The notes beneath the pieces are model-generated. The model saw only the letters and a list, made by a program, of their open reading frames with translations. It made no database searches and was not told the DNA's origin. 64,000 bases of DNA from Burkholderiales bacterium (GTDB lineage Bacteria > Pseudomonadota > Gammaproteobacteria > Burkholderiales > Burkholderiaceae_F), in contig JADCGS010000003.1 in NCBI GenBank assembly GCA_020248865.1, positions 1-64,000 of the forward strand, in the 5' to 3' direction. Both the position numbers and the translations under genes were made by a program. This document shows positions 39,468 through 50,277 of the stretch, piece by piece; position 1 is the first letter of the stretch, and each line of letters opens with the position of its first letter.

Positions 39468-40157
39468 TCAGGGCAGATCGAACAGCAGCACCTCGGCGGC
39501 CTCGCCGCGGGCGAGCTGCACGCCGGCAACAGCCGTCATCGCCGCGTCACCGGCCAGCAGGCGCTCACCGTCGACCTCGATACGGCCGCGCACGACATGC
39601 AGGTAGGTCTTGCGGCCCGGCGCAACCTCGTGGCGAGCCGACTCGGCCCCGTCGAACAGACCCGCGTACAGGCGCGCGTCCTGGTGGATCGTCACCGCGC
39701 CGTCGCGGCCGTCGGGCGCGGCGATCAGGCACAGCCGCCCGCGCTTGGCGGCCGCGGGGAAGTGCCGCTCCTCGTAGCTGGGCGCGATGCCGGTGACGTT
39801 GGGTTCGATCCAGATCTGCAGGAAGTGCGTGCTCGACTGAGCGTGGTTGAACTCCGAGTGGCGCACGCCGCTGCCGGCCGACATGCGCTGCACGTCGCCC
39901 GGACGAATCACCGAGCCGTTGCCCAGGCTGTCCCGGTGCTCCAGTTCACCCTCCAGCACGTAGCTGATGATCTCCATGTCGCGGTGCCCATGGGTGCCGA
40001 AGCCGGTACCCGGGGCAATGCGGTCCTCGTTGATGACGCGCAGCACCGAGAAACCCATGTGGCGCGGGTCGTGGTAACCGGCAAACGAAAAGCTGTGGAA
40101 CGAGCGCAACCAGCCATGGTCGGCCTGCCCGCGCTCGGCGGAGCGTCGTATCTGCAT
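39468..40157 (-). CDS. Pirin family protein (YhaK-like)
   Basis: A 229-residue bicupin. The N-terminal cupin has the complete metal site: His56 and His58 in THGHRDMEII, and His100 and Glu102 in VRHSEFNH. The usual pirin opening WLRSFHSFSFAGY is present. The C-terminal cupin lacks a metal site, as in family members. Bacterial pirins have been described as quercetinases or redox sensors; function here is open. The gene stands alone with a 564-base gap on its upstream side. Confidence 0.92.
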   Translation of the reverse strand: MQIRRSAERGQADHGWLRSFHSFSFAGYHDPRHMGFSVLRVINEDRIAPGTGFGTHGHRDMEIISYVLEGELEHRDSLGNGSVIRPGDVQRMSAGSGVRHSEFNHAQSSTHFLQIWIEPNVTGIAPSYEERHFPAAAKRGRLCLIAAPDGRDGAVTIHQDARLYAGLFDGAESARHEVAPGRKTYLHVVRGRIEVDGERLLAGDAAMTAVAGVQLARGEAAEVLLFDLP

Positions 40158-40721
40158 CGAAAGTTTTTCGTTGAATCAAATCGGCCCCAGGCAAGGCGGG
40201 CCGTCTAGGGCCGAATCATGGAGCAGATCGGCCAGCGGTACGTACACCGCCCCCAGCCGAACCCCTCATTCAAGCGAGCGGAAGATCGGTAACGCGTGAC
40301 CTGCTGCTCGGTTTCGAGGGGCTGCCGCTGGTCGATCCGATCGCCCGCCGCGGCCGAGCCGCGCCGCGTGCTCAGCGTAGCCGAATGCGCGGCCCGCAAG
40401 CTTCGCCTTTCGCTCGAGCTCGCCGTGCCGTCTTGGCGGGCTGCTGCCGACGATCGAGCACTTCTGTCGAGCGTGGCAGGCTGGCGCCGCAAAGCCCGTC
40501 GCGCTGGGCGCCCGGCGCAGCGGTGCGTGCGGCAAGGCGCCGCCATAGTGGCTGGACAATCTCCGAGAACGGGGCGGTCGGAGCGCGCAGGTCGGCTGCT
40601 GACCCGATCGTCCGATGACTCGGCGCCGCGTTCGCCTGTCGGACTCGGCATCGGGGCACACCGTGCGCCGCCGGCCGCGGGCGCCGATGCTCCCCCGGGG
40701 CCTCGCTCAACTCGGCCGCGG
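40158..40721. other. Gap without a recognisable gene
   Basis: More than 560 bases upstream of the pirin gene and downstream of the GGDEF gene. Frames on both strands are Arg-rich, overlapping and without family resemblance or ribosome-binding sites. No tRNA, riboswitch or terminator pattern was found. It must contain the pirin promoter. A short protein-like stretch (RDLLLGFEGLPLVDPIARR, from about 40297) might be a gene remnant but is too short to support. Confidence 0.4.
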
Positions 40722-43061
40722 CTACGGCGGCGGGGAGGCTGGCTGGGGAGCCGGCACTGACGCGGCCTCGCTCGCCAGACGATACCGGTTCTTGCCGGCG
40801 CCCTTGGCGTCGTACATCGCCGCATCGGCTCTGGACAGCAGCGCGTCGAAGTCGAGTCCATCCGCAGGGAACAGCGCCACCCCCACGCTGGCATGGATGG
40901 TCAAGCTGCGGCCGCCGCCTTCGAGGCTCTCGCTGGCGCCGGCGATCAGCTTTTCCGCCACGACCATCGCGGCGGCTGGCTGCTCGATGTCCGGTAGAAG
41001 CGCGACAAACTCGTCGCCGCCGGTACGCGCCACCACGTCGCACTCGCGCAGTACCGAAGACAGGCGCAACGCCACGCGCCGCAGCAGCGCATCGCCGTGG
41101 GTGTGCCCGAACAGGTCGTTTACCTCCTTGAAGCCGTCGAGATCGAGCACCATCACCGCAGCCAGCCGTTTCTGCCGCATCGCCACCGACAGCAGGCGAC
41201 GCGCATGCTCCATCAGCAGCCGCCGGTTGGGCAGTCCGGTGAGTTCGTCGTGGTTGGCCTGATGCCAGGCCAGTTCCTCGCGGCGCTTGAGCATCGTGAT
41301 GTCGGTCAGCACCAGGATCATCACGTCGCTGCCCAGCCGACGCGAAGTCAGCTGGCACCAAACCGTGCGGCCCGTACCGTCAAGCACCTGCAGCATGACC
41401 TCGTGGATCGCGGCCTCGCCGCGCGCGCCAGCCTCCTGGGCGGCGCTCGTGACGTTCTCCCAGGCGCCCGAGTCGGCAAGGATCGTCCGCACCGGGCGGC
41501 CGATCATCCAATCGCGCGTGATTCCAAGCATCTTGGACAGTGCTGGATTGGCGCTCTCGATTTTCTCGTTGCGCACGAAGGCGATGCCCTCGCCAGCCGC
41601 CTCGAAGACGGCCTGCTGGTTAACGAGCGCACGGTTGAGTTCGGCCTCGCGCCGCTTCAACGTGGTGATGTCGCTCGCCACGCCGATCACCGACTCGAGC
41701 CGGCCGCGTTCGTCGAACTGCGGCTGCGCGCTGACTTGCACGCTCAGCGCCTGTCCATCCGCGCGCAGATGGGTGACTTCAACATCGAACACCGGCCGGC
41801 CGCGCAAGACCGCATGAAAGCGGCGGCGGAAACCGAACACCGGGACGTGAGGCGCATTGAGCGACAGCACGTGGCGCCCGAGGGCCTCATTGGGTTCGTA
41901 GCCATACATCTTCTGCAGTGCCCGCGCCGACAAGTACGTGAGCCGCCCCCGCGCGTCGCACGCCCAGATCAGCGAGGGCGAAGCATCGACCAGCGCGCGG
42001 TAGCGCCGCTCGCTCGCCGCCAGTTGCCGCTCTGCATTGCGCCGTGCGGTCACATCGAGAATCGACATGACGAAGCGCGTCGCCTTGCCGTCGCTCCCGC
42101 GCACCGATTCGCCACGTGCGTGTACCCAGACGTACGTGCCGGCGGCCGTGCGCAGGCGGAACTCTTCCTCGAAGCGTTCGCCCTGTTCGATGTGGCGGCG
42201 CCGGGACTCCCGCACCCGCGCTTGGTCCTCTGGGTGCAAGGACTCGGAAAAGCGATGAGTTCGCAGGAAGCCCTCCGCATCGCGGTAGCCGAGGATGGCG
42301 GCATAGCGTGCCGACAGGAAGCGCTCGCCGGTCTGCAGGTTGGTGTCCGAAACGCCGGCATCGATGGCATCGAGCGCCAGTCGGAGTTGCTCGCGATGAC
42401 GGTTCAGCTCGGCGGCCGCCCGCTCACGCACGCGCCGGACCCGGTCGGCGCGCGCACGGGAGATCAGCAGATCCCCCAATGCGTTGCGCAGCCAGAAGGC
42501 AACTCCCGTCACGGCCGCCAGGGTCAGCAACCAGGCCAGCGCGATCAGCTCGTGCATCGGCAGCGTGCGCAGCAGAAGGAAACCCAGCTGCCCGAGCGCG
42601 ATGGCCGCGCCAAATGCCACCCCGGCCCAACCGGCGATGCCGTAGGTGAGTGCGCCTACCATGGTGATGGCCACCGTAATCTCGAACTGCAGCAGCGCAG
42701 CGACCGGGTTCGCCGGTGCGGCCAGCAGCAGGCTGGCAGCCCACAGGGCCCCTTCAAGACCGGCAGCGCCGGTGAACCAGTGGGCGCGATCCAGCCGCTC
42801 ACTCCGCGTCATGGCCAGCAAGCGACGGCACAACTGGATACGGCCGACCAGTGCACCGACCAGCACCACGCCCACCAGACCGCCAACGATCCACTGGCCC
42901 TCGTAAAGCAATGCGAGCACGAAAGCCAACGCGAACGCGACCCCTGCCACGCTGGTGAAACGTCCAGCGTTGACCGACAGGCGCAGCAATTCCGCGCTTG
43001 GACTGGCGGTAGAGTCGATCGTCGGCGGGCGCGGTTCGGTGGCACGATTGGAATCCGACAT
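40722..43061 (-). CDS. Membrane PAS/GGDEF diguanylate cyclase
   Basis: A 779-residue sensor. The N-terminal region (about 35-200) has five or six membrane helices with no large loop. Three PAS domains follow: one with LSARYAAILGYRDAEGFL, one opening RYRALVDASPSLIWACDARG, and one opening QQAVFEAAGEGIAFVRNEK. The last 170 residues are a GGDEF domain with NHDELTGLPNRRL and the intact catalytic RTGGDEF near residue 680. An RxxD inhibitory site (RECD) stands five residues before GGDEF. It should therefore make c-di-GMP with product inhibition. No EAL domain is present. Confidence 0.93.
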   Translation of the reverse strand: MSDSNRATEPRPPTIDSTASPSAELLRLSVNAGRFTSVAGVAFALAFVLALLYEGQWIVGGLVGVVLVGALVGRIQLCRRLLAMTRSERLDRAHWFTGAAGLEGALWAASLLLAAPANPVAALLQFEITVAITMVGALTYGIAGWAGVAFGAAIALGQLGFLLLRTLPMHELIALAWLLTLAAVTGVAFWLRNALGDLLISRARADRVRRVRERAAAELNRHREQLRLALDAIDAGVSDTNLQTGERFLSARYAAILGYRDAEGFLRTHRFSESLHPEDQARVRESRRRHIEQGERFEEEFRLRTAAGTYVWVHARGESVRGSDGKATRFVMSILDVTARRNAERQLAASERRYRALVDASPSLIWACDARGRLTYLSARALQKMYGYEPNEALGRHVLSLNAPHVPVFGFRRRFHAVLRGRPVFDVEVTHLRADGQALSVQVSAQPQFDERGRLESVIGVASDITTLKRREAELNRALVNQQAVFEAAGEGIAFVRNEKIESANPALSKMLGITRDWMIGRPVRTILADSGAWENVTSAAQEAGARGEAAIHEVMLQVLDGTGRTVWCQLTSRRLGSDVMILVLTDITMLKRREELAWHQANHDELTGLPNRRLLMEHARRLLSVAMRQKRLAAVMVLDLDGFKEVNDLFGHTHGDALLRRVALRLSSVLRECDVVARTGGDEFVALLPDIEQPAAAMVVAEKLIAGASESLEGGGRSLTIHASVGVALFPADGLDFDALLSRADAAMYDAKGAGKNRYRLASEAASVPAPQPASPPP

Positions 43062-43107
43062 GCTCGACTCTACGGCGCTGCAGTGCGCCCACTGAAGCCC
43101 GATTAAG

Positions 43108-43998
43108 GTGTCTCAGCCGCCGCTTATCGCCGCCTCTTACTGCGGTCGCTTTGCGCCTTCCCCCACCGGACCGCTGCACGCCGGTTCGCTGGTCGCCGCC
43201 CTGGCGAGCTGGCTGGATGCGCGGGCGCACGGCGGCCGCTGGCTGCTGCGAATCGAGGATCTGGACCCGCCGCGGGCCATGCCGGGGGCCGGCGCTGGCG
43301 CCGTACAAACGCTGGCGCGGCTCGGCTTGGAGCCGGACGCACCGGTCTTGTGGCAGAGCGGACGGCATGAGCGCTATGCGGCAGCCCTCGCACGCCTGCA
43401 GTCGGCCAGCCGGGTCTATGGCTGCAGTTGCTCACGCAGCGATATCGCGGCGGCCACGCAGCCGGGCGGCGGTGCGTCGAATGTCTACCCGGGCACCTGC
43501 CGCACGGGTGCCCTGGGCGCTGTGCGGGCGCTGCGCCTGCGCATCGAGGAAGACGAGGTGAGCTTCGTGGACCGCTGGCATGGCCGCATCGTTCAGGACG
43601 TGGCGGGCGAGGTGGGCGACTTCTTGATTCGGCGTGCCGACGGCCTGTGGGCCTACCAGCTGGCGGTGGTGGTGGACGACGCCGAGCAGGGCGTGACCGA
43701 CGTGGTGCGCGGCGCCGACCTGATCGACAACACACCGCGGCAGATCGTCCTGCAGCGCGCGCTCGGCCTGCCGACGCCACGCTACCTGCACGTACCCGTG
43801 GTCACCAATGCGCGGGGCGAGAAGCTGTCCAAGCAGACCGGCGCGCCGGCGCTCGATGCCGAAGCGCCGCTGGCGGCGCTGGAGCGTGCCTGGCGGCACC
43901 TGGGCTTCGAGCGCCTCGGCGCCGACAACCTGGCTGCGTTTCACCAACACGCCGTCGAGCAGTGGCGGGCGCGCTGGGCCGTCGCACCGGACGCCTAG
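43108..43998 (+). CDS. gluQ: Glutamyl-Q tRNA(Asp) synthetase
   Basis: Attaches glutamate to the queuosine of tRNA(Asp). The 296-residue length lacks the anticodon-binding domain of GluRS, as expected. It starts with GTG at 43108; [20 protein letters not shown] carries the HIGH-like motif, CSCSRSDI with the later YPGTC gives the zinc ligands, [10 protein letters not shown] follows the catalytic fold, and [10 protein letters not shown] is the KMSKS equivalent. An AAGG ribosome-binding site is just ahead of the GTG. It is the first of three plus-strand genes, with a CoA-binding protein 27 bases after it. Confidence 0.95.
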   Translation: MSQPPLIAASYCGRFAPSPTGPLHAGSLVAALASWLDARAHGGRWLLRIEDLDPPRAMPGAGAGAVQTLARLGLEPDAPVLWQSGRHERYAAALARLQSASRVYGCSCSRSDIAAATQPGGGASNVYPGTCRTGALGAVRALRLRIEEDEVSFVDRWHGRIVQDVAGEVGDFLIRRADGLWAYQLAVVVDDAEQGVTDVVRGADLIDNTPRQIVLQRALGLPTPRYLHVPVVTNARGEKLSKQTGAPALDAEAPLAALERAWRHLGFERLGADNLAAFHQHAVEQWRARWAVAPDA

Positions 43999-44025
43999 AA
44001 TCGCGTCCTCACCCCGAGGCTCAAC

Positions 44026-44511
44026 ATGGCCGATGACACCGATATCGAGACCCTGCGCCGCATCCTGCGCGAGAACCGGCGCATCGCGGTGGTGGGCATC
44101 TCGGCGGAATGGCACCGGCCGAGCTACTTCGTCGGCAAGTACCTGCTCGAGCACGGGTACACGATGATTCCGGTCAACCCGAAGTACGCCGAGGTGCTGG
44201 GGCAGCGCTGCTACCCCAGCCTGGCCGCGGCGCGCGCGGCGGGTCCGATCGACATGGTGGACTGCTTTCGCCGCAGCGAGGACATCGGTCCGCTGGCCGA
44301 CGAGGCCATCCGCATCGGCGCCCGCTGCCTGTGGCTGCAGTTGTCGGTGGTCAACGAGGCGGCCCGCGCCAGGGCGCTGGCGGCGGGGCTGGACGTGGTC
44401 ATGGACCGCTGCGTGAAGATCGAGCACGGCCGCCTGTTCGGCGGGCTCAACTGGGCCGGCGTCAACACCCGCATCGTGTCGTCCAAGCGACCGCGCCAGC
44501 TGCCGTACTGA
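44026..44511 (+). CDS. CoA-binding protein (YccU-like)
   Basis: A 161-residue single Rossmann domain of the CoA_binding family. It opens ETLRRILRENRRIAVVGISAE, with the nucleotide loop VVGISAEWHRPSY, and has GYTMIPVNPKYAEVLGQRCYPSL, the turn DMVDCFRRSEDI and VMDRCVKIEHGRL with a conserved Cys. The E. coli homologue YccU has no firm function. It is eight bases before metY, so they are co-translated; this linkage is found in other Burkholderiales as well. Confidence 0.92.
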   Translation: MADDTDIETLRRILRENRRIAVVGISAEWHRPSYFVGKYLLEHGYTMIPVNPKYAEVLGQRCYPSLAAARAAGPIDMVDCFRRSEDIGPLADEAIRIGARCLWLQLSVVNEAARARALAAGLDVVMDRCVKIEHGRLFGGLNWAGVNTRIVSSKRPRQLPY

Positions 44512-44519
44512 GGAAAGCC

Positions 44520-45833
44520 ATGAGCGACCGCAAGTTCGGCATCGAGACCCTGTGCCTGCACGCCGGCACGCAACCCGACCCGGTGACCGGCAGCCGCGCC
44601 GCGCCGATCTACCAGACCACCAGCTTCGTGTTCGACTCGGCCGACCACGCGGCCAGCCTGTTCAACCTGCAGACCTTCGGCAACGTCTACTCGCGCATCA
44701 GCAACCCGACGGTGGCGATGCTCGAGGAGCGCGTGGCCGCGCTGGAAAACGGCCGCGCCGCGCTGGCCACCGCGAGCGGCATGGCCGCCCAGCTGACCGC
44801 CATCCTGGCCATCGTGCAGCCGGGGCAGCACATCGTCTCGTCCAGCCTGCTGTACGGCGGCACCTACTCGCAGTTCGACATCACGCTGCGCAAGATGGGC
44901 ATCGAGACCACCTTCGTCGACCCCGACGAGCCCGAGAACTTCCACCGGGCGATCCGGGACAACACCCGGCTGCTGTATGGCGAGACGCTCGGCAACCCGA
45001 AGATCAACGTGCTGGACATCGAGCCGGTGGCCGCCATCGCCCACGCCGCGCAGATCCCGCTGATGGTGGACAACACCATGGCCTCGCCCTACCTGTGCCG
45101 GCCGATGGACTTCGGTGCCGACATCGTCGTGCACTCGGCCACCAAGTACCTGGGCGGACACGGCACCACGCTGGGCGGCGTGCTCGCCGAGCGCGGCCGC
45201 TTCGACTGGGGCAACGGCAAGTTCGAGGACATGGTGCTGCCCTCGCGCGGCTACCACGGCGTGAAGTTCTGGGAGACCTTCGGCGACTTCGCCTACACCA
45301 TGAAGGCGCGCATGGAGGTTCTGCGCATACATGGCAGCGCGCTGGCGCCGCTGTCGGCCTGGCTTATCCTGCAGGGCATCGAGACGCTGCCGGTGCGCAT
45401 GGACCGCATCTGCAGCAACGCGCGCCGGGTGGCGCAGTTCCTCATCGACCACCCCCGGGTGGCCTGGGTCAACTGGCCGGGGTTGCCGTCGAGCCCGTAC
45501 TACGCGCGCGCCGGCAAGTACCTGCGCCGCTTGGACGGCGAGCCGGGCGCGGCGGGCGTGATGACCTTCGGCATCAAGGCCGGCGCCGGCGGCAGCGCCG
45601 CCCAGGCGGGCGAGAGGTTCATCGACAGCCTGCAGGTGCTGTCGCATCTGGCCAACATCGGCGACGCCAAATCGCTCGTGATCCACCCCGCCTCGACCAC
45701 CCACCGGCAACTGAGCGAGGAAGAGCAGATCAGGGCCGGCGTGCTTCCGGAGATGGTGCGGCTGTCGATCGGGCTGGAGTCGATCGACGACATCCTGTGG
45801 GACCTCGACCAGGCCTTGGCCCGGAGCGCCTAG
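44520..45833 (+). CDS. metY: O-acetylhomoserine (O-succinylhomoserine) sulfhydrylase
   Basis: A 437-residue PLP enzyme that makes homocysteine directly from activated homoserine and sulfide. Family blocks: KFGIETLCLHAGTQPDPVTG, the YSRISNPTVAMLEERVA segment, VDNTMASPYLCRP and the PLP lysine Lys209 in VHSATKYLGGHGT. Its length, longer than cystathionine gamma-synthase (about 390), and the SAKLLPSRGYHG-like insert (VLPSRGYHGVKFWE) mark the MetY branch. The ATG at 44520 follows GAGGAAAG, and the frame upstream belongs to the CoA-binding gene. Confidence 0.94.
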   Translation: MSDRKFGIETLCLHAGTQPDPVTGSRAAPIYQTTSFVFDSADHAASLFNLQTFGNVYSRISNPTVAMLEERVAALENGRAALATASGMAAQLTAILAIVQPGQHIVSSSLLYGGTYSQFDITLRKMGIETTFVDPDEPENFHRAIRDNTRLLYGETLGNPKINVLDIEPVAAIAHAAQIPLMVDNTMASPYLCRPMDFGADIVVHSATKYLGGHGTTLGGVLAERGRFDWGNGKFEDMVLPSRGYHGVKFWETFGDFAYTMKARMEVLRIHGSALAPLSAWLILQGIETLPVRMDRICSNARRVAQFLIDHPRVAWVNWPGLPSSPYYARAGKYLRRLDGEPGAAGVMTFGIKAGAGGSAAQAGERFIDSLQVLSHLANIGDAKSLVIHPASTTHRQLSEEEQIRAGVLPEMVRLSIGLESIDDILWDLDQALARSA

Positions 45834-45851
45834 CGGGACAACGCGACCCGG

Positions 45852-47261
45852 CTAGCGCTTGCCGCCGCCAAGCAGCGCGGCGACCCGGGCCGGCGGCTTC
45901 TGTCCGGGCTTGGTCTGCGCTGCGCCCTCCTCGGGCGCCGTGGCCGGCGCCGCGCCGCCGGCGGCCGGCTCGTACGGCTTGAGGAAGAACTCGTCGACCG
46001 GCCGCGGCGCCGGAACGTAGCCGCGACTCTCGGCACGGCTGCCGCGCTCGTCGCGGCCCGGCCGCTCGCCACGCTCGCGCCGCGGCTCGCGGCTGCGCCG
46101 CTCGAACTCGACGGCCTCGGCGGTGAACTTCTGCTTGGTGAGCTTCTCGATCGCGGCCACGCCACGCTCGTCGGCGCCTGTCATCAGCATGATGGCCACA
46201 CCGCTGGCGCCGGCGCGGCCCGTACGGCCGATGCGGTGCACGTAGTCCTCGGCGTTGAACGGCACGTCGTAGTTGACGACGAAGGGCAACTCCACGATGT
46301 CGAGCCCGCGCGCGGCGACGTCGGTGGCCACCAGCACCTCGATCTCGCCCTTCTTGAAGCCCTCGAGCGCCTTCATGCGCTCGTCCTGCGTCTTGTCGCC
46401 ATGGATGGCGTCGGCATTGACGCCCTGCTTCTGCAGCTGCCGCGCCAGCCGCCGGCACTCGATCTTGGCGTTGACGAACACCAGCACCTGCTTCATCGGG
46501 CCGCCGTCGGGCCCGTAGGTGCGCAGGATGGTGAGCAGCGCATCTCCCTTCTCGGACTCGTGAACCCGGACGACTTTCTGCGTGATTGTCTCGGCCGTCT
46601 GGTTGCGGCGCGCGACCTCGACCAGCACCGGCTCCTTGAGGAAGTTGGCGGCCAGCTTCTTGATCTCCTCGGAGAAGGTGGCCGAGAACATCAGGCTCTG
46701 CCGCTCGCGCGGCAGCAGGTTGAGGATGCGCGAGATGTCGGGCAGGAAGCCCATGTCGAGCATCCGGTCCGCCTCGTCGAGCACCACGATCTGCACCTGG
46801 CCGAGCGACGTGTTCTTCATCTGCAGGTGATCGAGCAGGCGACCGGGCGTGGCCACCACGATCTCGACCCCGCCGCGCAGCGCGGCGGTCTGCGGGTCCA
46901 TGTCGACGCCGCCATAGACCGTGGCACAGCGCAGCGGCGTCTGTGCGATGTACTTCTTGACATTGTCGGCGACCTGGTCGGCGAGTTCGCGGGTCGGAGC
47001 GAGCACGAGGGCGCGCACCGGGTGGCGCGCCGGCGACATGCTGGCATTGGCCTGCGGCAGCAGGCGCTGGATGATGGGAAGCGCAAAGCCGGCGGTCTTC
47101 CCGGTACCAGTCTGCGCGGCGCCCATGACGTCCTTGCCTTGCATGACGATCGGGATCGCCTTGCTCTGGATCGGCGTGGGCGTCTGGTAACCCATCGCCT
47201 TGATCGCCGCGACGATGCGGGCGTCGAGGCCGAAGTGCTCAAAGTCGTGATAGTCCGACAT
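45852..47261 (-). CDS. rhlE: DEAD-box RNA helicase, RhlE-like
   Basis: A 469-residue ATP-dependent RNA helicase. Motifs in order: Q motif YQTPTPIQSKAIP, motif I AQTGTGKT, Ia PTRELADQV, Ib TPGRLLDHL, II VLDEADRML, III FSATFS, V ATDVAARGLDI, VI HRIGRTGRAG. An Arg/Glu-rich then Pro/Ala-rich tail follows from about residue 385. The start MSDYHDFEHF at 47261 is chosen; the frame further upstream runs into the tRNA gene (it reads MVVGSSPTRPTKHA). Known roles of RhlE are in ribosome assembly and RNA turnover. Confidence 0.93.
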   Translation of the reverse strand: MSDYHDFEHFGLDARIVAAIKAMGYQTPTPIQSKAIPIVMQGKDVMGAAQTGTGKTAGFALPIIQRLLPQANASMSPARHPVRALVLAPTRELADQVADNVKKYIAQTPLRCATVYGGVDMDPQTAALRGGVEIVVATPGRLLDHLQMKNTSLGQVQIVVLDEADRMLDMGFLPDISRILNLLPRERQSLMFSATFSEEIKKLAANFLKEPVLVEVARRNQTAETITQKVVRVHESEKGDALLTILRTYGPDGGPMKQVLVFVNAKIECRRLARQLQKQGVNADAIHGDKTQDERMKALEGFKKGEIEVLVATDVAARGLDIVELPFVVNYDVPFNAEDYVHRIGRTGRAGASGVAIMLMTGADERGVAAIEKLTKQKFTAEAVEFERRSREPRRERGERPGRDERGSRAESRGYVPAPRPVDEFFLKPYEPAAGGAAPATAPEEGAAQTKPGQKPPARVAALLGGGKR

Positions 47262-47338
47262 CAGTCGATGTTCGAGTTCGCAAATGACAACGGCAGAGAC
47301 GCGTGGCGTGCTCTGCCGCTGGTACTGCAACGCATGCT

Positions 47339-47415
47339 TGGTGGGCCGTGTTGGACTTGAACCAACGACCAAAGGATTATGAGTCCTCTGCTCTGACCAA
47401 CTGAGCTAACGGCCC
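47339..47415 (-). tRNA. ileX: tRNA-Ile2 with CAU anticodon (lysidine type)
   Basis: The minus strand gives GGGCCGTTAGCTCAGTTGGT, then an anticodon arm GAGGACTCATAATCC with anticodon CAU, a normal T arm (GTTGGTTCAAGTCCAAC) and the closing ACGGCCC with encoded ACCA. All stems pair. Although the anticodon is CAU, the sequence around it and the GGTCGTTGG region match E. coli ileX (tRNA-Ile2) rather than elongator Met, so C34 is probably turned into lysidine by TilS to read AUA. Confidence 0.9.
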
Positions 47416-47459
47416 AATCCGCCGAGCACTGTATTCGATCTGCCGATCGATCCACCACC

Positions 47460-49742
<2,283 letters not shown>

Positions 49743-50277
49743 CTGATCACCTGCCCGCCGACGGATCGCCGGGCCCTTGCCGGCTGCTTCCGCAATCGTT
49801 TCCTGATCCTGTACCGAAACCGCGGCGCATGCGCCGCGCGCCCAAGTCACGCACCGGCTCGCCCAGGGGGCTCGCCAGGGTACAAGGCGGCCAGTCGACC
49901 ACGCCACGACGGCGCGCCGCCCGCCCCATGAACTCAACTCGAAAGCTCGAAATGCACAGGCTGCGACGAGGAGCATCGCACCAACGCAAACGCACACCGA
50001 CCGCAGGCACCGGTAGACGGACAGCCCGCTGCACGGTCTTGCTCAAGCGCCCTCTGGCGGTCATGCCATCGTCTTTGCGCGGCCCGCGGCGCCACGGGAA
50101 CACTGCACTCGAAAGTGGGAACCCGGGAATGGATCCGGCGCCGTGACCGGTATGCGCTGCCCCAAAACCGGGGACGATGCGCTCACCGGAGCAGTCAGCA
50201 CGGGATCGCTCGGTAAAGCAGTGATTGTAGCAGCGCCTCGCGCCGTTCCCACCGATTTTCCGCACGGATTCAACCCC
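49743..50277. other. Long dnaG-rpoD intergenic region with probable rpoD promoter
   Basis: A 535-base gap between dnaG and rpoD on the minus strand. No coding content is evident; open frames are Arg/Pro-rich. A TACAAT on the minus strand (50229-50224) is a candidate -10 box near the dnaG end, with no good -35. Its length means that rpoD probably has its own promoter(s) here in addition to read-through, and that its mRNA may have a leader of several hundred bases. Confidence 0.45.
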
